Assembly: GCA_029246685.1 (NCBI GenBank)
Contig: JAQWMR010000018.1
Span: 1-64,000 of the forward strand
Direction: 5' to 3'
Source: Acidimicrobiales bacterium
Lineage (GTDB): Bacteria > Actinomycetota > Acidimicrobiia > Acidimicrobiales > Aldehydirespiratoraceae
Length of the DNA stretch: 64,000 nt
The translations under genes and the position numbers were made by a program. The notes beneath the pieces were generated by a model. It was not told the DNA's origin. It did no database searches and saw only the letters and a program-made list of their open reading frames with translations. Position 1 is the stretch's first letter, and each line of letters opens with the position of its first letter. Shown piece after piece: positions 1 through 9,795 of the stretch.

Positions 1-398
1 GAGTAGCCGGGATGACGGTCGACGAGGGTCACGATGTTCACGTTCTCGTTCGAGCCGGCTTCGGCCATCTCGAACATGTCGCCGACGGCATAGGGCTCGA
101 GGTCGTTGTCCCCCATGAGGTAGATGAGGACCGTCCAGGAGACGCCCTCCGCGACGAGGTCACTGTCCGCCGGACGGCTGGTGTCATCGTCCTCGCCAGC
201 GGGATCGGCGTCGACCTCAGCATCGCTGTCGGCATCCGAGGGGTCCTCCTCCGGCTCGGCCTCCTGCCCCTGGTCCACAGCGGACTCGTCCGCCGACCGG
301 TCAGAGGGCTGGGCATCCTCCGCCGTTCCCCCACAGGCGATCAGCCCCAGCGAGGTGATCAGAGCGACGATGGATCGGGTCACGGGGCGATAGCGCAT
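1..398 (-). CDS. Clostripain-like (peptidase C11) lipoprotein, C-terminus cut by window edge
   Basis: This reading frame has no stop before the left edge, so only about the first 132 residues are visible. It starts at ATG 398 (complement). A short basic N-terminus and hydrophobic stretch lead to a lipobox ending LIAC, followed by a long Asp/Glu/Ser-rich linker (roughly residues 25-85) that would hold the domain away from the membrane. The visible folded part begins WTVLIYLMGDNDLE, the characteristic start of clostripain-family cysteine peptidases; the catalytic His and Cys would lie beyond the edge. It is probably a surface-anchored protease. The family call rests on this opening motif alone. 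The 5' side of the gene is next to the IS3 element, which begins 84 bp upstream of the start. Confidence 0.72.
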   Translation of the reverse strand, partial: MRYRPVTRSIVALITSLGLIACGGTAEDAQPSDRSADESAVDQGQEAEPEEDPSDADSDAEVDADPAGEDDDTSRPADSDLVAEGVSWTVLIYLMGDNDLEPYAVGDMFEMAEAGSNENVNIVTLVDRHPGY

Positions 399-481
399 TA
401 CTTCTGTCTACCGAATGAGTTCCTGAGTTCATAACTCACGGAACCCATCAACAACCAACATAAAAGCCTTTACGACCTGAT

Positions 482-507
482 TGAAGCTCCCCGGGTAATG
501 CGCAGGC
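482..507 (+). repeat. IS3 left terminal inverted repeat
   Basis: Begins TGAAGCTCCCCGGG at T482 and ends CGCAGGC at 507. It pairs with the complement of 1783-1808, with about four mismatches in 26 bp. Confidence 0.85.
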
Positions 508-531
508 TCTCGTCCTTGGGAGGATGGAGCC

Positions 532-1808
<1,277 letters not shown>

Positions 1809-2030
1809 CTCGCCTCCGCTAGTTGGTACTTCCGAGGTGCCAGCTTCTTGTTCGGCAGCGATTTGAAACTCGGCGCGGAACATCGCGTCCAAGTCCCAGA
1901 TCCGTGTACCTTGACTTATATTCGCGATGGGCCAGCCATCCTCTCCCTTGCGATCCAAGCTGGCCGCAGTCAAGTCACGAGTGCGGCCGGCCGAAGAACT
2001 AAGCACAACTCTTGGAGGAAGGAGAGCTGT

Positions 2031-5000
2031 GTGCGTAATGGGATTCTGACAGGTCTGCGAGCTACCAAAGGTGTGCGAAGCGCGACCGCTCTGGCACTGG
2101 TAATCCTCGTCAACATAGGCAGTTCGCCGCTCGCTGCGGCCGAGAACCAGCCTTCGTCTCACGGAGATGCAAAGAAGGCAGTCGACGACCAAGACCTTCC
2201 GCTCCGCGGTCACGGACGCTACGCCGAGCAGTACGCCACTGCCGTCCTTAAGTACGGCAGCGACATCGAACGCAACCCCTTCTCGCTCCTCGTCACCTTC
2301 GACCCCGACGCCGACCCCGACGCTGTCGACGCGCTGATGGAGCAGACCGACGCGGCCCTAGTAAAGCGCTTCGGTGACACAGATCTCTACCTCCTCGAAA
2401 CTCTGGCCGACCTCGACCAGACCCGAGTCACTCTTGAGTCACACTCGTCGGTGCGCTCGGTGGAGTTCGACACCACTGTGCAGGTCGCGTCGTCCGATGA
2501 CCCTGAAGCCGGGGGGCTTTGGGGCCTCTTTGGCGCGGACGGCATCAATGCGGCGCCGGCGTGGGAATTGGCCGGAACGCTCGCCCCAGTAGTCGTTGCG
2601 GTGATCGACAGCGGAGTAGACACCAATCACCCCGACCTCGCAGCCCACATCTGGGTCAACCCCGGAGAGACAGCAGCCAACGGGATCGATGACGACGGTA
2701 ATGGCTTCATCGACGACATCCATGGGTGGGACTTCGTCGAGAACGACGCAATCCCCAACGATCCCAACGGTCACGGCACTCACGTCGCCGGCACGATCGC
2801 AGCCGTCCGCGACAACGGCATCGGGGTCGCCGGGGTCACAGACAACGCCCGAATCATGGCCTTACGGTTTCTCAACGCTCAGGGCTCCGGGTACATCTCG
2901 GCTGCCCTCGCTGCCCTCGAATACGCCATCGCCAACGACGCACCCATCTCTAACAACTCCTGGGGCGGCGGTGGATTCAACCCCACATTCTCGGCCCTGA
3001 TCGAGTCGGCCGAACACTCCCACCTATTCGTCGCTGCGGCTGGCAACTCGGGCCTAGACACCGACGTGTCACCCCAGTACCCCGCTGCCTACGAAGCACC
3101 AAACATCCTCAGCGTCGCCGCCCACAACTCCGGCGGCACCTTCGCCTCGTTCAGCAACCGTGGCCACACCACCGTCGACATTTCGGCCCCCGGGGTGTCG
3201 ATCAACTCGACATGGCCGGGCACCGGATACCACTCCATCAGCGGCACTTCGATGGCCTCACCCCATGCCGCCGGTGTCGCTGCCATGGTGCTCGGAACCG
3301 ACGGCCAAATCTCCCCGATCGAGATAATCGACATTCTCCTGCAGTCGGGGCGATCCTCGAACGCGCTCGCCCAAACCCGCTCCGGTGCTGCACTCGACGC
3401 AGCGCGGGCCCTGCAACTCGCTGGGAACGGACCAACTGTGACAATCAGTGGGCAACCGGCCGAGACCGAAGTCATGATCGGCACCGAACTGTCCCTCTCG
3501 GCCACCGGCACCGCTGCCGACGGTGCCGACCTCACCCCCTCAATCACCTGGACCGATCAAGACGGTTCCCTCCTTACCACCGGACCGACACTCTCACTTA
3601 CCCTCGACCAGGCCGAAACGGTTGTGATCGCAGCCGAAGCGACCGACGCTAACGGCTACCTAGGCCGTGCCCAGATAGTGCTAGAGGTGTTCAACCCAAC
3701 TGTTGAGTTCGTCAGTCCAGCCGGTGACGTCACGGCCCAGCCAGGCGACTCGCTCGACGTCGCCTGGACCTGGAACGGCCCTACTGACACCACGGCCACC
3801 CTCGCACTCGCCCCGATCGCTAGTGCCACCACCGAGCCTGATGGCTCCGAAGCTGCCATCACTGATCACGCCACCACAATCGTCCCCATCACAGTTACCA
3901 GCGATATTTTGGTCGATGACCTCGTCGTGAGCCTTCGAGCCGATCACACCTACCTGTGGGACCTCACCGTACGCCTCGTCTCTCCCGCCGGCACAGAGGT
4001 ACTCCTGGTTGAACAACGAGGCGGCTCAGGCAATGACTTCGGCACTGGCAGCGATGATTGTGACGGTTCACCAACAGTCTTCACCGACGGAGCCGAACAG
4101 TCGGTCGCCGAAGGCAGCGCACCGTTCTCCGGATCGTGGCGACCTGAGGAAGCTCTCTCGGCCTTCGACGGCGAGTCGGCGCTAGGCACTTGGGAACTTC
4201 ACGTCCGAGATAACTACACAGTCGATAACGGCGCAGTGCACTGCTTCGGCCTGACCCTCGCCGAAGGCAGTGCCGCCACCACCCTGGCCACCGGAATCCT
4301 CCTTACCGACGGGGGACTAACCACCGCCCACGATGACCTGCTTGCGGCCGCGGCCGCCCCCCAGAGCCGGCTCATCTTGACAGGTGACGGGTTCTCTCCT
4401 GCGGCCGCACCGGGCTTAATCGTGCTCCCGACCACGCTCTTCCCTCCCGCTTCACCGACCTCGGTCTCCGCCGAAGCAAGCGACCGTTCGGTCGTGGTTT
4501 CGTGGACCGCCCCGACCGGGGACGATGCTCAGGTGATCACCTACATCGTCGAGGCCGTCGACGGCGGCGAAACCTGCACCTGGGTTGAAGGCCCACTCTT
4601 GTGCAAGGTCTCAGGTCTCACCAACGGGACGACCTACTCATTTACAGTCACCGCCACCAACGCGGCCGGGCCCGGGCCGGCATCCGCGTCTTCGATGCCA
4701 GTCACTCCCTTCCTCGCCGCTGTGACAAACCACTCGCTCACTCACGACGGCGTCCTCTCGTGGGACACCGCGGTCGACGGCACCGAGATCACCGCATACC
4801 AGATCGAATATCAAGCCCTCTCAACGGTCGACGGCGCCATCGATGGCCAAATCGTCGGGGGCTACTACCCCGGGATCGAATCCACCCGCCACATCGCCAA
4901 GATATCGGGGTGCGGGGCGACGATCATCGACCCCGACTGGATCGTCACCGCAGCCCACTGCGTCCCCTCCCCCGGTGACGAGGTGATCTACGGGCTTGAG

Positions 5001-6371
5001 TACTGGTCCGATGTCTACGGACTCCCAGACGGGGAGCGGGACGGCTACCTCACCACTATCGACACCGTGCACGTCCATCCCTCCTTCGACCCCTGGACGT
5101 TGGAGAACGACATCGCCCTCGCCAGGTTGACGAGCCCTGTCAACCTGGGCAATGCCTTTCCGGTCGCTCTCCACAATCCGCCTGTCGGCGGGGGACTCAA
5201 CGACGGCCGCTCCTTGACCGTCGCCGGTTGGGGCACCACGTCGTCAGGCGGCTCATCAAGCGCTCGGCTCAAGGCGGCCACCATCTTCGTTGACTCCGGC
5301 TGCGGCCAGTACCCCGCTGAGGAAATCGCTGATGACGCCATGTTCTGCGCCGCCGCCCCCAATACCGATTCGTGCCAAGGGGATAGCGGTGGCCCAGTCG
5401 TACTGGTCGAAGCGGGGGTCGTCTATCTCGCGGGCATCGTTAGCTGGGGTTACGGCTGCGCCGAGGCAGCGTATCCCGGTGTTTATACCCGTGTCGCTGG
5501 GTATACCGACTGGGTCTCCTCTCACGTCGGACCGTCGTGGGATGTGGTTCGGCTTGAAACCTCGTCGACGACCCCGTCAGTCCAACTGGCCGGCGTCCTT
5601 TCTGATCAGCGGTACCTCGTGCAGATAACTGTCGAAACATCGCACGGCACTCGGGTGCTAGAGAGCCAAGCAATCAAAGCAGCTGAAAGCCCGCAGGTCG
5701 CCTCAGCTCTGGCTATGCCACGGACTGTTGCCGCCGGCAACCGCGTGACGGTGTCGTGGGACCCGCCCACCTACGACGGTGGCGCAGCCGTCAGTTCCTT
5801 CACCGTACGCACCGAACCGGCCCACTCCTCCTGCACCACCACCGAAACGACGTGCGTGCTTGAAGGGCTCCGTCTAGGCCAGCAGTACCAGATCACTGTG
5901 ATCGCCACTAACGCTGCGGGTGCCAGTGAACCGTCGACGGCCGCAGTAATCACTCTCTCGAAGCTCCGCAACATGGATGCCATTGGCGTCGACTGCAACG
6001 CGCAGCTTGACCATCCATTCCACGACGTGGCGTCCTCAGCCCAGCGCGACACGGCATGCATCTACCAACTCGGGGTCACGACCGGCACCGGAGCGACAAG
6101 CTTCTCGCCCCAGGAAAGCACCACACGCCAGCAGATGGCCGCATTCCTCGTCCGTCTACGAACCGCACTCACCGGCGAACCGTGCAATGCTTCGCATCCG
6201 TTCGTCGACGTGGCGCCCGCCTCGTACGCAGACGAATCGGTCGGCTGCCTCTACCAACTCGGCATCACCACCGGCACGTCGACACTCACCTTCTCCCCCG
6301 ACGCCGTGGTAACCCGCGCTCAGATGGCCACCTTCATGGCCCGCACCTACCGGCACCTCATCCCCGGGTAA
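2031..6371 (+). CDS. Secreted double protease: subtilisin (S8) plus nested trypsin (S1), with P-domain, FN3 and SLH repeats
   Basis: A GTG start at 2031 is preceded by AAGGAG six bases upstream and gives 1446 residues. A signal peptide ends near residue 37 (PLAAA), then comes an inhibitor-like propeptide. The S8 domain has the catalytic triad Asp193 (VIDSGVD), His248 (HGTHVAGT) and Ser407 (GTSMASP). Then follow an Ig-like segment, a proprotein-convertase P-domain-like segment (about 620-740) and FN3 domains. A full chymotrypsin-fold domain starts at IVGG (Ile941) with triad His976 (TAAHC), Asp1027 (NDIAL) and Ser1119 (GDSGGP); it interrupts a second FN3-like domain whose second half resumes after about residue 1176. 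A last FN3 and two SLH-type repeats (about 1320-1446, each with a Cys pair) end the protein, suggesting cell-wall attachment. Both active sites look intact. The gene is monocistronic. Confidence 0.9.
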   Translation: MRNGILTGLRATKGVRSATALALVILVNIGSSPLAAAENQPSSHGDAKKAVDDQDLPLRGHGRYAEQYATAVLKYGSDIERNPFSLLVTFDPDADPDAVDALMEQTDAALVKRFGDTDLYLLETLADLDQTRVTLESHSSVRSVEFDTTVQVASSDDPEAGGLWGLFGADGINAAPAWELAGTLAPVVVAVIDSGVDTNHPDLAAHIWVNPGETAANGIDDDGNGFIDDIHGWDFVENDAIPNDPNGHGTHVAGTIAAVRDNGIGVAGVTDNARIMALRFLNAQGSGYISAALAALEYAIANDAPISNNSWGGGGFNPTFSALIESAEHSHLFVAAAGNSGLDTDVSPQYPAAYEAPNILSVAAHNSGGTFASFSNRGHTTVDISAPGVSINSTWPGTGYHSISGTSMASPHAAGVAAMVLGTDGQISPIEIIDILLQSGRSSNALAQTRSGAALDAARALQLAGNGPTVTISGQPAETEVMIGTELSLSATGTAADGADLTPSITWTDQDGSLLTTGPTLSLTLDQAETVVIAAEATDANGYLGRAQIVLEVFNPTVEFVSPAGDVTAQPGDSLDVAWTWNGPTDTTATLALAPIASATTEPDGSEAAITDHATTIVPITVTSDILVDDLVVSLRADHTYLWDLTVRLVSPAGTEVLLVEQRGGSGNDFGTGSDDCDGSPTVFTDGAEQSVAEGSAPFSGSWRPEEALSAFDGESALGTWELHVRDNYTVDNGAVHCFGLTLAEGSAATTLATGILLTDGGLTTAHDDLLAAAAAPQSRLILTGDGFSPAAAPGLIVLPTTLFPPASPTSVSAEASDRSVVVSWTAPTGDDAQVITYIVEAVDGGETCTWVEGPLLCKVSGLTNGTTYSFTVTATNAAGPGPASASSMPVTPFLAAVTNHSLTHDGVLSWDTAVDGTEITAYQIEYQALSTVDGAIDGQIVGGYYPGIESTRHIAKISGCGATIIDPDWIVTAAHCVPSPGDEVIYGLEYWSDVYGLPDGERDGYLTTIDTVHVHPSFDPWTLENDIALARLTSPVNLGNAFPVALHNPPVGGGLNDGRSLTVAGWGTTSSGGSSSARLKAATIFVDSGCGQYPAEEIADDAMFCAAAPNTDSCQGDSGGPVVLVEAGVVYLAGIVSWGYGCAEAAYPGVYTRVAGYTDWVSSHVGPSWDVVRLETSSTTPSVQLAGVLSDQRYLVQITVETSHGTRVLESQAIKAAESPQVASALAMPRTVAAGNRVTVSWDPPTYDGGAAVSSFTVRTEPAHSSCTTTETTCVLEGLRLGQQYQITVIATNAAGASEPSTAAVITLSKLRNMDAIGVDCNAQLDHPFHDVASSAQRDTACIYQLGVTTGTGATSFSPQESTTRQQMAAFLVRLRTALTGEPCNASHPFVDVAPASYADESVGCLYQLGITTGTSTLTFSPDAVVTRAQMATFMARTYRHLIPG

Positions 6372-6599
6372 TCCTCACCGACTAGGCCACATGCTCGCCC
6401 ATAGCCGAGCCAGCCACTAGCTCCGCGTTGATCACCGATGAGATCAACTGATCCAAACTCTCCACGACGAAGGCCCCAACTAGACGCCCGGCTTGATGTC
6501 GCCCTCACTTCGATCGTTATTGTGTGGAGCGGACAGTGTTTATGTACGCATCGATCGAGGCACGGGCCTTGACGTATCTCGAAAGGGCGTTTCTTCACC

Positions 6600-6998
6600 G
6601 TGCAGACCATCGGCAAGCTCGCACAGACCTCTGCGGCACTGTGGATACTCAACGTCTGGTTCAACCGGTTCAACAAGGACACCGGTTACCGGGGTGGCGA
6701 CGCCACCAACATGAAAGAGGAGTTTGCGACCTACGGGTTGCCCGCAAGCTCCGTGTAAGTCGTGGGAGCTGCAAAGGTCAGTCTTGCGAGTGCGCTGCTC
6801 GCTGGCCATACGAAACCGCAACTTGTGCGGCCAGCCTCCATCGGGCTTGGGGCTTTTATGGCGGGCGCAATTGGAATGCACATCAAAGTTGGCGATCCCG
6901 TAAAGCGTTACCTCCCAGCCTTGTCGGTGTTTACGTTGTCCACAGTCTCGGCGATTCTCAACGAATCACCGTCGCCAACGGAGACGGCTACGAACTAG
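6600..6998 (+). pseudogene. DoxX-like membrane protein gene with an in-frame stop
   Basis: Two consecutive reading frames, 6600-6758 and 6762-6998, are in the same phase and separated only by TAA at 6756-6758. Together they give about 131 residues, the usual size of small DoxX-like four-helix membrane proteins. The first half starts VQTIGKLAQTSAALWILNVW and ends EFATYGLPASSV; the second resumes VVGAAKVSLASALLAG, the place where these proteins have a helix following a GLP.W..YVVG type stretch. A Tyr codon changed to TAA by one base would explain the break. The second half could be translated alone from GTG 6762, but it lacks the first helix. The alternative, that it is two small genes, is less likely. 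Confidence 0.6.
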
Positions 6999-7257
6999 CG
7001 AAGAGCACGACAAGCGCAGCGTTGATTGCAGCAAGTGTCGCAGCGGGTAGCAGGAGTCGGATCGGGTCGCGAAGACGAACCCGAACGATCAACCCCAGCG
7101 CCATGAGTGCAGTGAGTCCCGCAGATCCGAGTACGCCCAGCGTCGCTATCTGCAGGCCCGCCAGAACAGCGAGCCCTCCAGCGACCTCCGCAATGCCGAC
7201 CAAAGTCTGGAATCTCCGCAGGTCGTAGCGCTCGAACCATTGAGGACTTATGGCCAT
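6988..7257 (-). pseudogene. DoxX-like fragment lacking the first transmembrane helix
   Basis: The translated frame (from ATG 7257 on the complement, 89 residues) reads FQTLVGIAEVAGGLAVLAGL and has three hydrophobic helices, matching the last three helices of DoxX-like proteins. The conserved first helix is missing and the upstream DNA instead matches the end of the decayed exported-protein gene, so this looks like a truncated copy joined at about 7247. Its 3' end overlaps the 3' end of the other DoxX-like remnant by 11 bp in convergent orientation. Confidence 0.5.
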
Positions 7258-8009
7258 TGAGAATGTCGACGCCTGTGCCCCGGCGGTTCTGGACCCCATC
7301 GGCGATTCAGCGGTCTCTGAAGGTCATCGTGTAGTTGTTCGTCACGACCGTGGAGCTCTCGGGGTTTGGGCCGTTCGCACGCGGGTAGTCGTCCTTGTAG
7401 TTGCCGGCAGCGAGCACGGAGTTGTAGATGGTGTGATCGACGCCGGCCAACGGGTCTGAACCGGCCGTGCCGCAGAAGACGTAGACGCAGCCCGGCCTAC
7501 TACCGTCCGGATAGAAGAGCGCGAGTTCCCGACCAACCCCGCCAACGGTTCCCGCGGGAGGCGGAGTGCCGCTTGGGGCCTGCGGACCAGCGTCGCGGGC
7601 GAAAAAGACGATCTCGTCGTTGTCATCGATGGTGGCATCAACCCAGGTGTCGGCATCGGCAGGAGGGAGGGTGGTGACCCCGATCGGGTCGTTGTCGCCG
7701 CAGATAGTGCCGGTGACGCCGGCGCTCCGGTTGAAGTTCGGCTGGTCACCGAAGTCCATCACCACCCGCTCATCGATCTGCACCGGAATCTGAACCCAGT
7801 CAGCCAAGTCGGTGTCCCAGCGGTAGGTGACGCCCCGGTCTGGGTCGAGGACCGAAGCCACCGATCCCGAGCTCGGCACCGGTCACAACGACCGCAACGT
7901 CCAGCCGCAGGACAAACAGGGCATAGACGTAGTTACAAGCAGTGGCCAATATGGCGGCGACAAGGGCGACGGTGAGCAGTTTCCAATGGCGGAGCCTGGC
8001 CGAGTGTAT
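7247..8009 (-). pseudogene. Decayed exported-protein gene of unknown function (start loss, frameshift, nonsense, truncation)
   Basis: Reading the complement, a GGAGG at about 8015-8020 is followed by ATA 8009 where a start would be expected. The next residues HSARLRHWKLLTVALVAAIL form an export or membrane segment in this frame. Near 7875 coding similarity shifts to another frame (VASVLDPDRGVTYRWDTDLA..., 7879-7307), a soluble, Asp-rich domain. This frame hits TGA at 7307-7309 within FRDR*IADG, where Trp (TGG) would fit, and then continues in phase as TGVDILNGHK before homology stops at about 7247 at the DoxX-like fragment. I recognise the pattern only as an uncharacterised actinobacterial family and do not assign a function. 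The 190-residue open frame 7307-7879 could still be expressed from its GTG. Confidence 0.45.
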
Positions 8010-8117
8010 GCCACCCTCCGTGGTCGCAATCGAGATCCAAGATGTTGGGGATCCGCGGGCTACTCGCGGAGCCCCGGCGGGTCGAGCCGGTATCCTTCGG
8101 GCACCAAATACCAGCAA

Positions 8118-8191
8118 CGGGACGTGGCGCAGCTCGGTAGCGCACCTGCTTTGGGAGCAGGGGGTCGGGAGTTCAAATCTCCCCGTCCCGA
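8118..8191 (+). tRNA. tRNA-Pro (anticodon TGG)
   Basis: A full cloverleaf is visible. The acceptor stem is CGGGACG/CGTCCCG, the D arm has GCGC/GCGC around AGCTCGGTA, the anticodon stem CCTGC/GCAGG encloses loop TTTGGGA (anticodon TGG at 34-36), and the T arm is GGGAG-TTCAAAT-CTCCC. The discriminator base is A8191 and CCA is not encoded. All stems pair without mismatch, so the gene should be functional. It marks the border between the decayed left part and the catabolic region. I found no second copy of its 3' end in the window that would suggest an integrated element. Confidence 0.96.
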
Positions 8192-8549
8192 CAGAGAAGG
8201 ACCTGGTCAGGGCCCTGACCGACCTTGGGCGAGTGGACACACGCGTGCACTGTGCAACTCGTGTGCAACGCAATCAGCACGCTTCGGCAGATCAATACGG
8301 CCCATTGGCGCACCTGCGTCTTCAGCAGGCGCAATTCCGAATCTCCACGGCGAGTAGAGACCAGAACTCTTCGACACTGCTGGCATCTTCCGACGGATGG
8401 CTGGGATACAACGACGCGGTCGCGGTACAGCCAAACGTCCTCCATCGTTTCGCTCACCGCGTCCGGCAGATCGCGTCTATGCACATGGCCGGAAGCATGC
8501 TCCCAGGCTCAGATGTCCGGCCCGGGTGGTATTGGTGATCCAGCCGCGC
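8192..8549. other. Intergenic stretch without a recognisable gene
   Basis: This region of 358 bp lies between the tRNA and the convergently placed hydrolase gene. Open frames here are short, show no codon bias or protein family features, and lack ribosome-binding sites. No clear terminator hairpin or repeat is seen. Confidence 0.6.
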
Positions 8550-9272
8550 TCATTCCCTGAGCGAGATCTCATCCAGAGCGTTGGCCACGAACTCCGGCTC
8601 GGTGATCATCAGGTCGTGCCCTGTGTCGATCGACCAGAGTCGAGCCTCGGCTCGGGCAAGATCAATCATCTCGGGATCGCGCGTGGCGATCGTCGACTCA
8701 CAGACGATGTGGAAGTGCGGCAACGCGGCAACCGCGGCTTCGTCCTTCAGCACCAACGGCTGTTCGAAGCAGCGCCAGGGATGGCCGGTGAGTCGATTGT
8801 CCATCCACGCAAGGTCGTCGGGGTCGGTAACCCCGTAGAACGCGCCGGCACCGGGCCCGGGCAGCAAGACCAACTCGACGCCGTCGACGGTCTCGCCGAG
8901 CGGGCGCACCGACTCGATGGTCGGACCGGCGACGTCGACCAGCGACTGACCGTTGGTCGGGTTGGCGGCATCGAGGTAGACGAGCTTGCCGACCCGTTCC
9001 TCGGCGCGGTCGGCGACCCCGGTGATCACCATCCCGCCGTAGCTGTGGCCCACCAGCACGACGTCGTGGAGATCCCACCATCGAAGGAGGCCGACGACAT
9101 CGGCGATGTGCGTTTCCAGGTCGATCCCAGGCGCCAGCAGGTTGGAGCGTTCGGCGAGCCCGGACAGCGAGGGCGCGAACACCTCGTGGCCCTGGGCCTC
9201 CAGACGGCCCTTCACCTTGGCATAACACCAGCCCCCATGGCCTCCGCCGTGGACCAGTACGAATGTCGACAT
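8550..9272 (-). CDS. Alpha/beta-hydrolase (esterase or hydroxynitrile-lyase-like)
   Basis: This 240-residue protein starts at ATG 9272 with STFVLVHGGGHGGWCYAKV, the oxyanion-hole HGGG and HGGWCY motif of the small plant-esterase/MhpC-like group of alpha/beta-hydrolases. The nucleophile elbow is GHSYGG (Ser77) and the catalytic His lies in DTGHDLM near residue 220. It is cytoplasmic with no signal peptide. It would hydrolyse an ester or lactone; a role in opening a lactone made by the Baeyer-Villiger enzyme at 53221 is an inference only. The start is preceded by no strong ribosome-binding site. A match to the shared 15-bp palindrome lies 17-31 bp upstream (9289-9303), so it probably belongs to the same regulon as the rest of the region. 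Confidence 0.88.
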   Translation of the reverse strand: MSTFVLVHGGGHGGWCYAKVKGRLEAQGHEVFAPSLSGLAERSNLLAPGIDLETHIADVVGLLRWWDLHDVVLVGHSYGGMVITGVADRAEERVGKLVYLDAANPTNGQSLVDVAGPTIESVRPLGETVDGVELVLLPGPGAGAFYGVTDPDDLAWMDNRLTGHPWRCFEQPLVLKDEAAVAALPHFHIVCESTIATRDPEMIDLARAEARLWSIDTGHDLMITEPEFVANALDEISLRE

Positions 9273-9288
9273 TTCAGCCACACTTTCC

Positions 9289-9303
9289 GAGAATGAATCG
9301 CTC
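9289..9303. promoter_or_regulatory. Candidate operator, GAGAATG half-site (10/15 match)
   Basis: GAGAATGAATCGCTC matches one complete half of the shared palindrome and the CTC of the other. It lies just upstream of the hydrolase start at 9272, in the divergent gap to the DUF35 gene. Confidence 0.4.
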
Positions 9304-9369
9304 CCCGCCTGCCGCGACGACGTTCGCGGTGCCATGGGTTCTAACACTCATGTCAGATACTCGGCCACA

Positions 9370-9795
9370 ATGGCCGCCATGGCTCGCCCACTTCCGCTGC
9401 TGACCGACATCAATCGGTTCTTCTGGACGTCGGGGGCCGACGGCCGACTTCGCTTCCTTCGTTGCGACATGTGCCGCGCATGGGCGCACCCACCACAGCC
9501 GGTGTGCCGCCTCTGTGGGTCGACCAGACTGCGACCGGAAGCAGTTTCCGGACGGGCCTCCGTCGTTGGCTGGACGATGAATCACCAGCCCTGGCATCCG
9601 GCGTTCCCCCCGCCCTACGTGATCGCCGTCGTGGCGTTGGCCGAAGATCCGGGGGTGCGACTGACCACCAACATCATCAACGTCGACCCTGAATCGATGC
9701 GGATCGGCATGGAGTTGGAGGTCGACTTCGAGCCCACCGACGACGTGTGGATCCCCCTCTTTCGGCCGGTCGGAGCGCCGGGACCAGCCACATGA
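9370..9795 (+). CDS. DUF35 OB-fold protein with zinc ribbon, partner of the thiolase-like protein
   Basis: The protein has 141 residues if started at ATG 9370; ATG 9379 is also possible. A rubredoxin-like zinc ribbon is formed by Cys32/Cys35 and Cys46/Cys49 (RCDMC and CRLCG), followed by an OB-fold ending in VDFEPTDDVWIPLFRP. This is the ChsH2-type/YqzB-type DUF35 architecture. Such proteins bind acyl-CoA or form complexes with thiolase-fold partners, as in the steroid retro-aldolase Ltp2 complex. The stop overlaps the next start by ATGA (9792-9795), which strongly supports translational coupling and complex formation with the following gene. A GATACT -10-like sequence at 9356-9361 sits close enough to the ATG that the mRNA may be leaderless. 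Confidence 0.88.
   Translation: MAAMARPLPLLTDINRFFWTSGADGRLRFLRCDMCRAWAHPPQPVCRLCGSTRLRPEAVSGRASVVGWTMNHQPWHPAFPPPYVIAVVALAEDPGVRLTTNIINVDPESMRIGMELEVDFEPTDDVWIPLFRPVGAPGPAT

Noticed and set aside
12..434. Plus-strand frame at the left edge
   Set aside because: It is antisense to the clostripain-like gene, whose complement reading shows a signal peptide, lipobox and conserved domain start.
6524..7228. 234-codon plus-strand frame across the DoxX-like remnant
   Set aside because: Reads DoxX DNA out of phase, with no domain signature; the in-phase translation with one stop matches the family better.
8101..8549. Possible integration site at the tRNA-Pro 3' end
   Set aside because: No duplicated tRNA 3' segment, integrase gene or other mobile gene was seen downstream of the tRNA.
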